A DNA stretch of 64,000 bases, taken from Bdellovibrio sp. Its GTDB lineage: Bacteria; Bdellovibrionota; Bdellovibrionia; Bdellovibrionales; Bdellovibrionaceae. Positions 8,036 through 17,255 of this stretch are shown one piece after another. Every line of letters starts with the position of its first letter. Positions within the stretch are counted from its first letter, which is position 1. Under the pieces are notes generated by a model. That model saw only the letters and a program-made list of their open reading frames with translations. It was not told the DNA's origin and did not search any database. The DNA lies in assembly GCA_025359945.1 (NCBI GenBank), contig JANYDD010000020.1, positions 1 through 64,000 on the forward strand, given 5' to 3'. The position numbers and the translations under genes are program-made.

Positions 8036-8641
8036 TTAATTTCGAAGTTCTTCTGGTTCTTTGGATCGATCTGCGAAATTGCTGTTATCGTCATCTACTT
8101 CGTCAAGCTGATCGCCTGATTGTGCTAACAAGCTTAAATACTCTTTGCCGATTTCAATTCTAGTTTCGGCATCCAATTCGTTGCGAACAGCTTCTAAAAC
8201 TTCTTCTTCCTCTTGCACGTGGTGTTCGACCAATTCCGCAAGGACTTTTACTTTGGCCGTCCATGTGTCTTCGTCGTCTTTAACTTGGTCAATTTCTTTC
8301 ATCAATTGAGCTGCGATGGCATGTTCGGTATCACCCTCTAAACCTTCGGTTCGAAGCTTGTCTTGTTCTTTCATATGAACGTAAAGACTTTCTTCCTCTG
8401 CCTGAGCGTGGGCCATCAAAAGAGTTTCGAATTCGGCGTAGATGGTTTCTCTTTCTTCCACGCTGACGTCAGGATCTTTGAGCGTTACGAGCATTTCTTT
8501 TATCGGTTCGTGGTCACGAATTATAAGCTGGGTGATGTCGACCTGTTCTACGTTGTCCACGTTGGCTTTTCGCGGAGTCTTCTTTGTGCTTGCGTTTGAG
8601 CTTGCGGATTTCGAAGTTTTTGATTTCTGGCTTGCTTTCAT
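8036..8641 (-). CDS. Hemerythrin-like (HHE) protein
   Basis: A four-helix hemerythrin-like protein that probably binds a di-iron centre for oxygen, NO or peroxide sensing, or iron storage. His ligands are seen in RDHEPIKEML (about 43-52), HAQAEEESLY (about 78), EHAIAAQLM (about 106) and EHHVQEEEEVL (about 139). The first 30 residues are a basic Lys/Ser/Thr/Ala tail and the last 30 are acidic (DQLDEVDDDNS), both probably disordered. The start has GGAG 8 nt upstream. It is convergent with topoisomerase VI with no gap. HHE proteins are often oxidative-stress or RIC-type repair proteins, but this one lacks the RIC N-terminal domain. Confidence 0.88.
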   Translation of the reverse strand: MKASQKSKTSKSASSNASTKKTPRKANVDNVEQVDITQLIIRDHEPIKEMLVTLKDPDVSVEERETIYAEFETLLMAHAQAEEESLYVHMKEQDKLRTEGLEGDTEHAIAAQLMKEIDQVKDDEDTWTAKVKVLAELVEHHVQEEEEVLEAVRNELDAETRIEIGKEYLSLLAQSGDQLDEVDDDNSNFADRSKEPEELRN

Positions 8642-8933
8642 TAAATGGACTCCTTTTTTTTAATTGTTTCGCGTTTTCTGCGACGGATACACGTTGGTTT
8701 AAGCAAATCACCAGCCAGACTAAAAGGTGAGTTCAATTTATTTGGCCCCGAAAAATAATCAGGTAAGAGTAATTTTGCATCGTCCCTGCAAAACCACGGT
8801 GCATATTGACCCGTCTGTTATCTTTGCGGGTGTTTTCGGATGCGAAATCAGGTGGCAACTGCTTTGCAATCCTTAGAAAATGACTTGAGTGGAAATTAAA
8901 TCGGTCGGTCGACTGCAATCAACAAAGGAATTT
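8642..8933. other. Intergenic region, no gene seen
   Basis: This lies between the divergent hemerythrin gene and the lipoprotein relic. Short frames on both strands have no family likeness. It probably holds the hemerythrin promoter on the minus strand; I cannot place its boxes with confidence. Confidence 0.5.
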
Positions 8934-9203
8934 ATGAAATCAAATACTCATACAACGTTTTTAATACTCGCGGTTGCTACTGTTATGACATACGGACAGC
9001 TGTCGTGTTCACAAAAGGATTCCAACAACGCTAACCCTAGCTTACCTGAAAATGCAAACCCGTCCGAGCCTTCTAATTCGAATATTTTGAGAATGGGTGG
9101 CACCAACACCGGCGGCAGCTACAAGCTCCGCGATCGAAACACAGACTTCGAAAATTCCGGCCGGCGCTTTTGTAGACCTTGCTTTCGGAGCGATGGCTTT
9201 TAG
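8934..9203 (+). pseudogene. Lipoprotein gene fragment (frameshifted)
   Basis: ATG at 8934 follows a good AAAGGA site and starts a classic lipoprotein signal peptide with the lipobox QLSC (about residue 25) and an Asn/Pro/Ser-rich linker. After about residue 55 the frame reads as nonsense-like sequence and stops at 9203. The frame one step over (from about 9097) continues as a Thr/Ala linker (APTPAAATSS) and then a plausible domain start, but stops at 9288. This suggests a frameshift, followed by fusion to the alcohol dehydrogenase remnant. The signal part alone might still be made. Confidence 0.5.
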
Positions 9204-9208
9204 TTCTG

Positions 9209-9514
9209 TGGGCCACGGATCCGGCGATTCAAGCGTGTCGCAAAGCGGGCACCATTTCGGTACCAGGAGTTTACGCGGCCATGCTTGATAGCATTCCTTT
9301 CGGTGCTGCCTTTGCAAAAGGTTTAAAGTTTAATATGGGCCAAACTCACACATAAAAATATATGGCGCCCCTGTTAGGCCGAATTCTCGATGACGAAATC
9401 GATCCTTCAATCGTGATCAGCCATCGGATTCAAATCTCGGAAGGACCCGACGCCTACAAAAAATTCAATGAATCAAAAGAAGACTACAGAAAAGTCGTTA
9501 TTCGAATGCATTAA
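9209..9514 (+). pseudogene. Zinc-dependent alcohol dehydrogenase, 3' remnant
   Basis: Read in one frame, this segment gives [20 protein letters not shown], then [17 protein letters not shown], a TAA stop (9353-9355), then KYMAPLLGRILDDEIDPS and ISHRIQISEGPDAYKKFNE, ending VVIRMH. This is the C-terminal third of a zinc-dependent (formaldehyde/threonine dehydrogenase-like) alcohol dehydrogenase, with CAA to TAA as the simplest explanation of the internal stop. The catalytic and NAD-binding N-terminal two thirds are missing, replaced by the lipoprotein fragment. The true stop overlaps the convergent DUF2252 gene by 4 bp. It cannot make a working enzyme. Confidence 0.75.
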
Positions 9515-10614
9515 AAATCGTGAAATGGCGGTGATCTAAGGCGATTTAACTCGATCAGATAGTCGTTGGCCATTTTTAGAGCGCCCACTTGAACTGCGAT
9601 TCTTTCGGTGGCCCACTTTCCAGCCCATAAATGTGAACCACTTTGCGCTTGGTGAAAATACCCCAAATACTGAGCTACAAAAAGCGCGTACTCTGACAGA
9701 TTTTCCGCATCGGTATTGTTTTTCACAAGGTCTTCGATGACGTTTGAGTATTTTAGTTTTTGACGCTTTAAAAATAGTCCATCTGGGGTGGTGATCAGCT
9801 CGAATTCGTCGTCCACTAATGGGCGATAAACAGTTTGTCTAAAGTTTTCAGCGACAACTGCGGCCGCTTTGATTCCGTTCCAGTAACTTGTCGAAGGTTT
9901 GGCTAACATTTTGAATTCAAAAAGTTGGTCTTGGTTGTCTTTTAAAATTCTTAGCAAAAATCGCGGCTGATTTTGACTTCCGCCGCCAGTTTTAAGATGG
10001 AAGCGAACTTCTGCAACAGTCGCCACTCCCAGCGAATGCAAAAAATTGGGTTCTACTTTTTGATACAATTTTTGCTGGGTCAGGGTGATCTGGCTAAGAA
10101 GGGGCAACCTTAAAAAAGCTTTCCAGTGAAAATCAGGTTTGATGACGTATTCATTTTTAAAAAAAGCCAATGGTTTTGGCACGACCCCTTTTAAACCAAG
10201 GTCGTAACCTTTAAAAATATCCTCCAAAGATATTTGCGGGTTCATTGAATGGGTAGCTGCCAGATATCGAACAAGGTCCAACACAAAAGGTGCATCGCCT
10301 AGATCATCAATGTCGATCAGTGCAAACTGAAAATGATTCTGAACAAAGGCGTAGCCAAAATTCAAAACGTGTGGATCGCCTGAAACCTGGCCTTCGATTA
10401 AAATTTCCGTCGCAAAATAATGACTAGCATGATCGTGGCACCAGCTCCAAAAGTGAGGTGCATTAGCGCGTACAGATTCAAATAAATTTTGTCCGCCAGG
10501 CCGAAAAAGTCCTTGTGTTGAAACACCCAAGCTAGGCAAGCTGACAGCGCTAAGGACGAAAATTGCAAAGGCCAAAGAGAAAGCTTTGTTACAAAAACAA
10601 TAAAGTGGTTTCAA
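9511..10614 (-). CDS. Secreted DUF2252 family protein
   Basis: A 367-residue protein with a hydrophobic export signal (about residues 10-32). The body matches the DUF2252 family, which has a protein-kinase/aminoglycoside-phosphotransferase-like fold. The marker motifs are SGDPHVLNFG (about 78-87) and ALIDIDDLGDAPFVLDLVR (about 98-116). In cytoplasmic relatives these resemble the nucleotide and metal loop, but the substrate is unknown. A signal peptide is unexpected for a kinase-like domain, since ATP is lacking in the periplasm. The C-terminus (FHQAQSGSHLWAGKW) is also family-like. The start is ATG; the gene appears monocistronic. Confidence 0.75.
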   Translation of the reverse strand: MKPLYCFCNKAFSLAFAIFVLSAVSLPSLGVSTQGLFRPGGQNLFESVRANAPHFWSWCHDHASHYFATEILIEGQVSGDPHVLNFGYAFVQNHFQFALIDIDDLGDAPFVLDLVRYLAATHSMNPQISLEDIFKGYDLGLKGVVPKPLAFFKNEYVIKPDFHWKAFLRLPLLSQITLTQQKLYQKVEPNFLHSLGVATVAEVRFHLKTGGGSQNQPRFLLRILKDNQDQLFEFKMLAKPSTSYWNGIKAAAVVAENFRQTVYRPLVDDEFELITTPDGLFLKRQKLKYSNVIEDLVKNNTDAENLSEYALFVAQYLGYFHQAQSGSHLWAGKWATERIAVQVGALKMANDYLIELNRLRSPPFHDF

Positions 10615-10659
10615 GTTTTCCCCAGGTTCTCTCTTCGGTAGCTTGAAATAATTTTTAGG

Positions 10660-11328
10660 TCAATGAGTCTGGCCTGGCTTTCGATTTTTGCGAATTGGCG
10701 AAGCTGACTGGTCTTTTTCCATTTGTGAAAGGTCGTCAGCAGCAGGGCTAGTGCCGGCGGTTTTCAAAATGCAAATCTGGTGTCGCAAACCCATGGCTAA
10801 AACCGCCGGAGTTAAGTCAGCAACGGTATAGAGGAATTTAGGTCGTTTCTTTTCTTCTTTTAATTCTGATTTTTGTTTTTTGACGACAGGAATTTTCGAA
10901 TTTGCCTGGTAACAGATGACATTGCCAATGATGGAGTCTCCATCAGTAATTTGGCCTGAATCATCAGTTTTTTTAACGATCCTTACGCCATTCATAGCTG
11001 AAAGGGGCTTTGCGGAATTCAATTTGCAAATCACCGAAGGCGTGACATCCGAAACTTGCCCCGTGGATTCCACAAAAGCAAAATTTTTAGGATTTGCTTG
11101 CACTTTCAAATCGGCCGCCATAGGTGCACCATCAGCGAAAGTTTTTTCTGTAGGCATGTCATTTTTAAAATTGAATTTCACCTTTACTTTTTTTTCGATC
11201 ATCCGGGTGGTGGCAGGGTCGACCTGGTCGCAATCGTTCATCAATGCAGACTTTTCTGAAAGCTTATTAACTGCGAAAGACTGGCACACAAAAAGCACGG
11301 CGCTTAGAAAAATGAATTTTGAAAACAA
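10660..11328 (-). CDS. Secreted hypothetical protein
   Basis: The start is best placed at TTG 11328: GGAGG lies 6 nt upstream and the product then begins with a clean signal peptide (FSKFIFLSAVLFV, cleavage after QSFA). The open frame runs 21 codons further upstream, but that part is not signal-like. The mature protein is about 200 residues, Lys-rich, with about five cysteines (CDQVD, ICKLN, VICYQ, QICIL) that could form disulfides. I do not recognise a family. It is downstream of and divergent from the aconitase gene. Confidence 0.7.
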   Translation of the reverse strand: MFSKFIFLSAVLFVCQSFAVNKLSEKSALMNDCDQVDPATTRMIEKKVKVKFNFKNDMPTEKTFADGAPMAADLKVQANPKNFAFVESTGQVSDVTPSVICKLNSAKPLSAMNGVRIVKKTDDSGQITDGDSIIGNVICYQANSKIPVVKKQKSELKEEKKRPKFLYTVADLTPAVLAMGLRHQICILKTAGTSPAADDLSQMEKDQSASPIRKNRKPGQTH

Positions 11329-11542
11329 AGAAAACCTCCAGGGACTTGCTAAAATTATACTGCGTTCGCGGGCCGTAGGCGAGCAATCCACAGGCGGTCC
11401 AAACTATTTGTCGACGAAAGTCGGGGCCACTGATTTTTTTTGATCAACGCGACATTTCTTGGGCGGGGGTGCCAGTGTTTGATTTTCCAATAGAGAGAGT
11501 TACACTAATCAAGAACTTTTCAACGTAACTTCAACAAAGGTG

Positions 11543-14059
11543 ATGACTGTGGCGACAAAAAAGAGCGGCAAAAAATTAAAAAAATTAAAAAAACCCAAAA
11601 AACTCCAAAAACTCAAAGCTTCGAAGAAAGCGGCCCCAAAAAGGGCTTTAAAACCCAGCCAAAAAAGTGTGAAGAAAATTGCTAAAAAAATCAAAAAGAA
11701 AGTGGCGCCCAAACTTGCTGCTAAAAATACGAAAAAAGTGAAGTCAAAACTTTTGGCGAAAAAAGTTTCAGGCTCAACTGCTAAATCAACCTCTGCACCC
11801 AAAATTGAAACGTCTCCGGAACTGGTTCAAAAGACTTACGCGACCTTGGAAAAAAATCTAAAAATCATGAGACAACGCTTGGGTCGCCCGATGACATTGG
11901 CCGAAAAAATTTTATACGGTCACTTAGATGACCCTCAAAAACAAGAAATTATTCGCGGCGAAAGTTTTTTAAATCTTCGCCCTGACCGGGTTGCCATGCA
12001 GGATGCCACAGCACAAATGGCCCTGTTGCAATTTATGCTAGCGGAGAAAAAAGAATCTGCGGTTCCAGCTACAGTTCATTGCGATCATTTAATTCGCGCC
12101 AACGCTGGAAAAGCCAAAGACATGAACATAGCCATGCAAGAAAACGCCGAGGTCTTTGATTTTCTTTCTTCGGCTTGCTCGAAATATAATTTGGGTTTTT
12201 GGAAACCCGGCGCTGGAATTATTCACCAAGTGATTTTAGAAAATTACGCTTTTCCAGGTGGCTTGATGATCGGGACTGATTCTCACACCCCCAATGCTGG
12301 TGGACTGGGAATGATCGCAGTGGGCGTTGGCGGATCCGATGCTTCGGATGTGATGGTGGGTTTGCCCTGGGAAGTTAAAAATCCCAAATTAATCGGCGTC
12401 CATTTGAAAGGCAAAATGAATGGCTGGACCTCGGCCAAAGATGTGATTTTAAAACTTTGCGGGCTTCTGACTGTAAAAGGTGGCACTGATAAAATAGTTG
12501 AATATTTTGGCGAAGGCACGGTTTCCATCAGTTGCACCGGAAAAGCCACGATCACCAATATGGGCGCTGAACTTGGCGCCACCTGTTCTTTGTTTCCTTA
12601 CGATCATCGAATGGCTGCGTATTTAAAAATCACTCAACGTGGCGCTTTGGCAAAACTAGCTGGCGACAACAAACACCTTTTGGTCGCAGATAAAGAATGT
12701 GAACAGGATCCTGTAAAATATTACGATGAAGTGATTGAAATTAATCTGTCGGAACTTGAACCTCATTTAGTGGGCCCTCATTCGCCAGACGTGGCTAGAC
12801 CGATTTCCAAAGTGGCTGAGGAAGCTAAAGAGAAAGGTTATCCCACTAGGTTATCGGCGGCTTTGATTGGTTCGTGCACGAATTCTTCCTATGAAGATAT
12901 TGGTCGCGCTTCGTTTATCGCTGAACAGGCTTTAAAAATTGGACTGAAAATGCCTCAGCATTTTTTAGTGACACCGGGATCAACGCAAATCCAAAAAACG
13001 ATCGAGCGCGATGGCCAGATGCAGGTTTTTAATTCTGTTGGTGCCACAGTTTTGGCGAATGCGTGCGGACCTTGCATTGGTCAGTGGAAACGCGACGATA
13101 TGAAAATCGGTGAAAAAAATACGATCATCACTTCATTCAATAGAAACTTTCGCGGAAGAAATGATTCCAACGCCGAGACCTTGGCTTTTATAGGCAGCCC
13201 CGAAATAGTTATGGCGCTGGGCTTGGCGGGTCGCTTGGATTTTAACCCGATGAAGGACGAACTGCAGGGACCCAACGGTAAAATTCGATTGAAAGCTCCG
13301 GAAGCCCCAGAGCTTCCGTTGAAAGGATTTGTAGCGGATCCCGATGGATATCAAAAGCCTTTAGGTTCTCAGGCCAAATTACAAATCAATCCTAAATCGC
13401 AGCGTCTAGAATTGCTGAAACCTTTTGCGCCTTGGGATAAAAAAGATTTTTTAGGTCAGGCGATTCTGGCAAAAGCTAAAGGCAAATGCACTACGGATCA
13501 TATTAGTCCAGGTGGACCTTGGCTGAAATTTCGAGGGCATTTGAATCATATTTCTGACAATCTTTTGCTGGGGGCAGACAATGCATTTACCGGAGAAATC
13601 GGTAAGGGTAAAAATATTCTTTCTGGCGAAACCGGAATTGAATTTGCCAAAATTGCGCGAAATTATCAAGAGATCGGTCAAGGGTGGGTGATTGTCGGCG
13701 ACGAAAACTACGGCGAAGGGTCCTCGCGAGAGCACGCTGCGATGTCTCCTAGATATTTAGGTTGTACCGCAGTGATTGCAAAAAGTTTTGCGCGAATTCA
13801 CGAAACCAATTTAAAAAAACAAGGCGTGTTGGCCTTGCAATTTAAAAACCCCAGCGACTACAGCAAAGTTCAAGAAGCCGATCAAGTGGATATCATCGGA
13901 CTGTCTCAGTTGCAGCCAGGCAAAACTGTCGACATGATTTTAAAACATGGCGATGGGACAAGTGAAAAAATTCAGCTGAAACATACTTACAGTAAAGATC
14001 AGTTGGATTGGTTCAAAGCGGGCTCTGCTTTGAACTTGATCCGAAAGCAGACCAAGTAA
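11543..14059 (+). CDS. acn: Aconitate hydratase, mitochondrial type, with Lys-rich N-terminal tail
   Basis: This TCA-cycle enzyme isomerises citrate and isocitrate using a [4Fe-4S] cluster. The cluster ligands are Cys446 (GSCTNS), Cys509 and Cys512 (ACGPC), counted from the GTG at 11540; their 63 and 3 spacing matches that known for pig mitochondrial aconitase. The domain starts near residue 95 (LEKNLKIMRQRLGRP) and includes GTDSHTPNAGGLG and the C-terminal swivel domain (GEGSSREHAA). Before it lie about 90 residues made mostly of Lys, Ala, Pro and Ser, like a histone H1 tail, which normal aconitases lack. No start codon lies between tail and domain, so the tail is translated. ATG 11543 or GTG 11549 is the likely start, since AAAGG is 8 nt before the GTG. 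Confidence 0.95.
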   Translation: MTVATKKSGKKLKKLKKPKKLQKLKASKKAAPKRALKPSQKSVKKIAKKIKKKVAPKLAAKNTKKVKSKLLAKKVSGSTAKSTSAPKIETSPELVQKTYATLEKNLKIMRQRLGRPMTLAEKILYGHLDDPQKQEIIRGESFLNLRPDRVAMQDATAQMALLQFMLAEKKESAVPATVHCDHLIRANAGKAKDMNIAMQENAEVFDFLSSACSKYNLGFWKPGAGIIHQVILENYAFPGGLMIGTDSHTPNAGGLGMIAVGVGGSDASDVMVGLPWEVKNPKLIGVHLKGKMNGWTSAKDVILKLCGLLTVKGGTDKIVEYFGEGTVSISCTGKATITNMGAELGATCSLFPYDHRMAAYLKITQRGALAKLAGDNKHLLVADKECEQDPVKYYDEVIEINLSELEPHLVGPHSPDVARPISKVAEEAKEKGYPTRLSAALIGSCTNSSYEDIGRASFIAEQALKIGLKMPQHFLVTPGSTQIQKTIERDGQMQVFNSVGATVLANACGPCIGQWKRDDMKIGEKNTIITSFNRNFRGRNDSNAETLAFIGSPEIVMALGLAGRLDFNPMKDELQGPNGKIRLKAPEAPELPLKGFVADPDGYQKPLGSQAKLQINPKSQRLELLKPFAPWDKKDFLGQAILAKAKGKCTTDHISPGGPWLKFRGHLNHISDNLLLGADNAFTGEIGKGKNILSGETGIEFAKIARNYQEIGQGWVIVGDENYGEGSSREHAAMSPRYLGCTAVIAKSFARIHETNLKKQGVLALQFKNPSDYSKVQEADQVDIIGLSQLQPGKTVDMILKHGDGTSEKIQLKHTYSKDQLDWFKAGSALNLIRKQTK

Positions 14060-14071
14060 TTTTCTTAAGAG

Positions 14072-14112
14072 TCTAGCCTGGCCCATTGTCGGGTAAGGCT
14101 AGATTTTTTTTT
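14072..14112 (+). terminator. Intrinsic terminator after aconitase
   Basis: TCTAGCCT (14072-14079) and AGGCTAGA (14096-14103) form a perfect 8-bp stem with a 16-nt loop, followed by nine T residues. It is 12 bp after the aconitase stop codon. Confidence 0.9.
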
Positions 14113-14225
14113 CGAAGGCATATCTTTTGTTTTAAAATGAAACATTTCTTTAGTTCAAAGGCCCAATAGCCTAACAAAGCTTAAATCCAGTCAATTTTTT
14201 GTCGGTTCCTGCCGAGAACAGAAGA

Positions 14226-16172
14226 GTGAAAAAAACTTACGCATTTCTCTTTTCATGTTTTATTTTTTTCTCGGTTTTGTTTGTGCATTTTATTCTTTCC
14301 TACCGAATCCAGACTGAAATTAAATATCGCGAAGACGACAAAATCATTTACGCCAAGGACAAGTTCAAAGCCCAAGTTTTGAAATCCTTTGAACAACAGG
14401 CCGAACTTTTGCATTTTTTTTCGTTTCAAGGATTTACTTCCGGATCTAGCCGTCCGGATTTTATCAAAGACAATTCCTACCACCGATTTTTATTATTAAT
14501 AGGTGAAATCGATTCCAAAAAACCAAGCAAAGTTCGCTTGATTTACAAACTGGAAGGACAAGAATATTTAGAACTGCACCTGATCAAACAAATCCAGTGG
14601 TTTGAAACGGCGGGTGTCTCCAACGGTCTAAAAAGTACAATTTTGGCAGCAGGAAGTTCGAAACCGCTTTTGCTATTTGGCTTGCGCATTCCGAAAACCA
14701 GCCGAATAGTTTTTTCGATGATCGATGTTAAGCTGTTTCTATCTGAACTAGGTTTGGTTAATGCTCAGTTGGCTATGGGACCTAAAGTCGGCAAAGAAGA
14801 TCAAAGTAACGAATCTTACGAAGATTTGTCCAACCCAAAAACCCAATGGCAGCAGACCGGTTTTGACTTCGCTGGAAAAAACTGGGAGTTGAAATATCCT
14901 ACAGACCAAAATACTCGAGCGCAGTTTTTGGACTATGTCCCTCAGGGGTTTGTCTTGTTTGGCGTTATCAACTCTTTCTTGTTGGCGACGTTGATGTGGT
15001 CTTTATTAACGACGCGATGGATGTCTGAACAAAAAGAATCTAGCATGCTGAAAAAAATCGAAAGTAAGAACGAAGAATTGACGGCCATTTTAAATTCATT
15101 TCCCGGTATGGTTTCGTGGGTGAACAAAGATTTACATTACGTGGGCGTTAATAAAGAATTGGCTTCAAGCTTTCAACGGAAGCCAGAGGATTTTGTCGGT
15201 CAAGAAATTGGTTTTTTATCCACGCAAGACCCAGGAAATGAGCCCTTTAAAAAAATTATTACTGACTTTTTCCAAGGCTTGCAACCCAGACAAATTATTC
15301 ATTATTCGTTCTCGACGGAAAGGGGCGAACACCATTTTATGACCACTTTGCAAAAGTACTGGAATAATGAAATGGCGATGGTGGTTTCGATCGATATCTC
15401 GGAGCAAAAGCGTTTAGAGAAACAAGTCGAAGAGACTAAAGTAAAAGCTTTGAATTCGTCTAGAATGTCAGCTTTGGGCGAGATGGCTGGGGGCATGGCC
15501 CACGAGATCAACAATCCATTGACCATAATTTATGCAAAGGCCAGTTTACTTAAGCGGGCCTTGTTGATGAAAAAGGGCGAAGTGGATTTACCCTGGGCGA
15601 TTGAGTCTTTAGAAAAAATCGAAGCCACTGCGGACCGCATTTCAAAAATTATTAAAGGCCTTCGAACTATAGCCCGCGATGGAGAGGGCGATCCTTTTCA
15701 ACCCGCGCGCGTTCAGAATCTGGTCGCTGATTTAGTTGAACTTTGCAAATACCGAATGGCCTCGAAAAGTATTGAATTTAGATTTCCAAAGGACATTCAA
15801 GCGCATTGGGATTTAGACTGTCGATCGACTCAAATCGTGCAAGTTCTGTTGAATTTGATCAATAATTCGTACGATGCCATCCAAAAAAATCAGGAAAAAT
15901 GGATTGAGCTGAATGTGTCTGTGAATAGCGATACGGTGGAGTTTTCAGTCACCGATAGTGGCACGGGTATCCCCGAGAAAATTCGTGAAAAAATGATGCA
16001 GCCCTTTTTCACAACCAAAGAAATCGGCAAAGGGACAGGACTGGGACTAAGTATTTCCAAAGGAATCGTCGAGAGCCACAAAGGACAATTTTATGTGGAT
16101 ACTCAATCACCCAACACGCGTTTTGTGATGAAGCTTCCTAGGTATCAAATCAAAATTCCAAAAGCCGCGTAG
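14226..16172 (+). CDS. Membrane sensor histidine kinase with PAS domain
   Basis: A two-component sensor. Starting at GTG 14226 (MKKTYAFLF) gives a clean first membrane helix; the frame is open to a TTG at 14199. Order: helix 1 (about 5-25), an extracytoplasmic sensor of about 210 residues, helix 2 ([18 protein letters not shown]), a PAS domain ([20 protein letters not shown]), the HisKA box with the phospho-acceptor His in [11 protein letters not shown], then HATPase_c with N box [11 protein letters not shown]1 DSGTGIP and G2 GTGLGLS. No response regulator is adjacent, so the partner is elsewhere or is the orphan regulator at 18.8-19.7 kb. An intrinsic terminator isolates it from the aconitase gene. 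Confidence 0.93.
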   Translation: MKKTYAFLFSCFIFFSVLFVHFILSYRIQTEIKYREDDKIIYAKDKFKAQVLKSFEQQAELLHFFSFQGFTSGSSRPDFIKDNSYHRFLLLIGEIDSKKPSKVRLIYKLEGQEYLELHLIKQIQWFETAGVSNGLKSTILAAGSSKPLLLFGLRIPKTSRIVFSMIDVKLFLSELGLVNAQLAMGPKVGKEDQSNESYEDLSNPKTQWQQTGFDFAGKNWELKYPTDQNTRAQFLDYVPQGFVLFGVINSFLLATLMWSLLTTRWMSEQKESSMLKKIESKNEELTAILNSFPGMVSWVNKDLHYVGVNKELASSFQRKPEDFVGQEIGFLSTQDPGNEPFKKIITDFFQGLQPRQIIHYSFSTERGEHHFMTTLQKYWNNEMAMVVSIDISEQKRLEKQVEETKVKALNSSRMSALGEMAGGMAHEINNPLTIIYAKASLLKRALLMKKGEVDLPWAIESLEKIEATADRISKIIKGLRTIARDGEGDPFQPARVQNLVADLVELCKYRMASKSIEFRFPKDIQAHWDLDCRSTQIVQVLLNLINNSYDAIQKNQEKWIELNVSVNSDTVEFSVTDSGTGIPEKIREKMMQPFFTTKEIGKGTGLGLSISKGIVESHKGQFYVDTQSPNTRFVMKLPRYQIKIPKAA

Positions 16173-16181
16173 GCCCCAATA

Positions 16182-16730
16182 CTAAAAGTAGTAAACAGTT
16201 TTCATTTCTTTCTCAGAAAGAACTTCATAGACTTCGATCACGGAATCATTTTTTTTTATCTGATGATCAAGAATATATTTTTCAGCTTTAGGATAGACTT
16301 TCATGGGACCGATTCCGGGCGAGCCTTCGAACCTGGCTTGTAGAAAATGCCCTTCGGGAATTTCTTTTGTCTTGAAATTCGGTGGTAAGTTTCTAGGGAA
16401 TTCATCGACCAAACATCCCCCAAGGCTTCGAAGTCTTTCTTCGTCGACGCTTCTGGGGTCATCAAAATATTGCCCAAAAGTTTTTGCGCAGCTAAAACCG
16501 TTGGCTTTGGCCCACACTTCTACTTCTTGGATTTTTGAGACAATTTTATGATAGGCACCTTGATGGTCTTGATAAATCAGTTTTACGGGACCAAACGTAG
16601 CTTCGGACAAATCCACATCTTTAAAGGCACCCAAATAATTGGCCAAATAGATTCCAAATCCCAGGACCCCAAGCATGATCGCCAACATCACGTATCGAAT
16701 AAATTTTATTTTTTCCATTTGATCGAACAT
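16182..16730 (-). CDS. Membrane-anchored GyrI-like effector-binding domain protein
   Basis: A 182-residue protein with one N-terminal membrane helix (about 12-30) and a GyrI/AraC-effector-binding-like domain. Typical elements are FGPVKLIYQDHQGAYHKI (about 47-64), FGQYFDDP (about 86), GGCLVDEF (about 103) and MKVYPKAEKYI near the end. Such domains bind small hydrophobic or cationic molecules; anchored versions have no known single role. Its start overlaps the thioredoxin-like gene by about 25 bp, so it is the last gene of the minus-strand operon beginning with the response regulator. Confidence 0.75.
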   Translation of the reverse strand: MFDQMEKIKFIRYVMLAIMLGVLGFGIYLANYLGAFKDVDLSEATFGPVKLIYQDHQGAYHKIVSKIQEVEVWAKANGFSCAKTFGQYFDDPRSVDEERLRSLGGCLVDEFPRNLPPNFKTKEIPEGHFLQARFEGSPGIGPMKVYPKAEKYILDHQIKKNDSVIEVYEVLSEKEMKTVYYF

Positions 16731-17254
16731 CCCATGGATGGTGTTTCCCGGGGAAGTGGTTTTCCATCACGAAGACAAAGCGCGGCTTCAAAAAGTTCTC
16801 GTCGGGTCACCAGATCTGCACTTTTCCAAGAATCATCTAAGCGACCTCGATATTTTAATTTTAATTGGGAATCATAAAGGAAAAAATCAGGGGTGCAAAC
16901 TGCACCAAAAGTTTTAGAGACCTGTTGAGTTTCGTCATGAAGGTAAAGAAAGGGATATTTTTTTTCTTTGGACCTTTTTTTTAGTTCTTCAAAAGAATCT
17001 TCTGGGTAAGCAGCAGAGTCATTCGCGCAAATTGCTACAATTTGAATTTTTTCTTTCAAAAAGTCGCGACCCAATTGAATCAGTCTGTCTTCGATGGCCT
17101 TCACGTAAGGGCAATGATTGCAAATGAACATGACTAAAAGTGGTTGATGGCGGTCAAAGTCCGAAAGTGAATAAGTTTTTCCGTCGACGCCTGGTAAACG
17201 AAATTCAGGGCAAGGCATTCCTTTTTCCGTTTCAGGAGTATGCAAAAGCGCCAT
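16706..17254 (-). CDS. Thioredoxin-like redoxin (AhpC/TSA-type fold)
   Basis: A cytoplasmic thioredoxin-fold protein of about 182 residues. The motif MFICNHCPYVKAIEDRL holds a CxxC-type pair (CNHC), typical of a redoxin subfamily with GxxxPxFxLPGVDGKxYSLxDF at the start. A second feature is GAVCTPDFFLYD, where the Thr-Pro is the cis-proline of the fold. The frame extends to 17305, but ATG 17254 (MALLHTPETEKG) is preferred: it lies one base after the stop codon of the ligase gene, implying coupling. Members are annotated as peroxiredoxin-like, but the physiological substrate is not known. Confidence 0.85.
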   Translation of the reverse strand: MALLHTPETEKGMPCPEFRLPGVDGKTYSLSDFDRHQPLLVMFICNHCPYVKAIEDRLIQLGRDFLKEKIQIVAICANDSAAYPEDSFEELKKRSKEKKYPFLYLHDETQQVSKTFGAVCTPDFFLYDSQLKLKYRGRLDDSWKSADLVTRRELFEAALCLRDGKPLPRETPSMGCSIKWKK

Positions 17255-17255
17255 T

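Noticed and set aside
10916-11443. 175-codon plus-strand frame
   Set aside because: It is antisense to the secreted protein gene at 10660-11328, which has a strong GGAGG site and signal peptide.
11509-11802. 97-codon Phe/Leu-rich minus-strand frame
   Set aside because: It mirrors the A-rich DNA of the aconitase Lys tail (TTT and CTT codons) and is a composition artefact, although it looks like a membrane protein.
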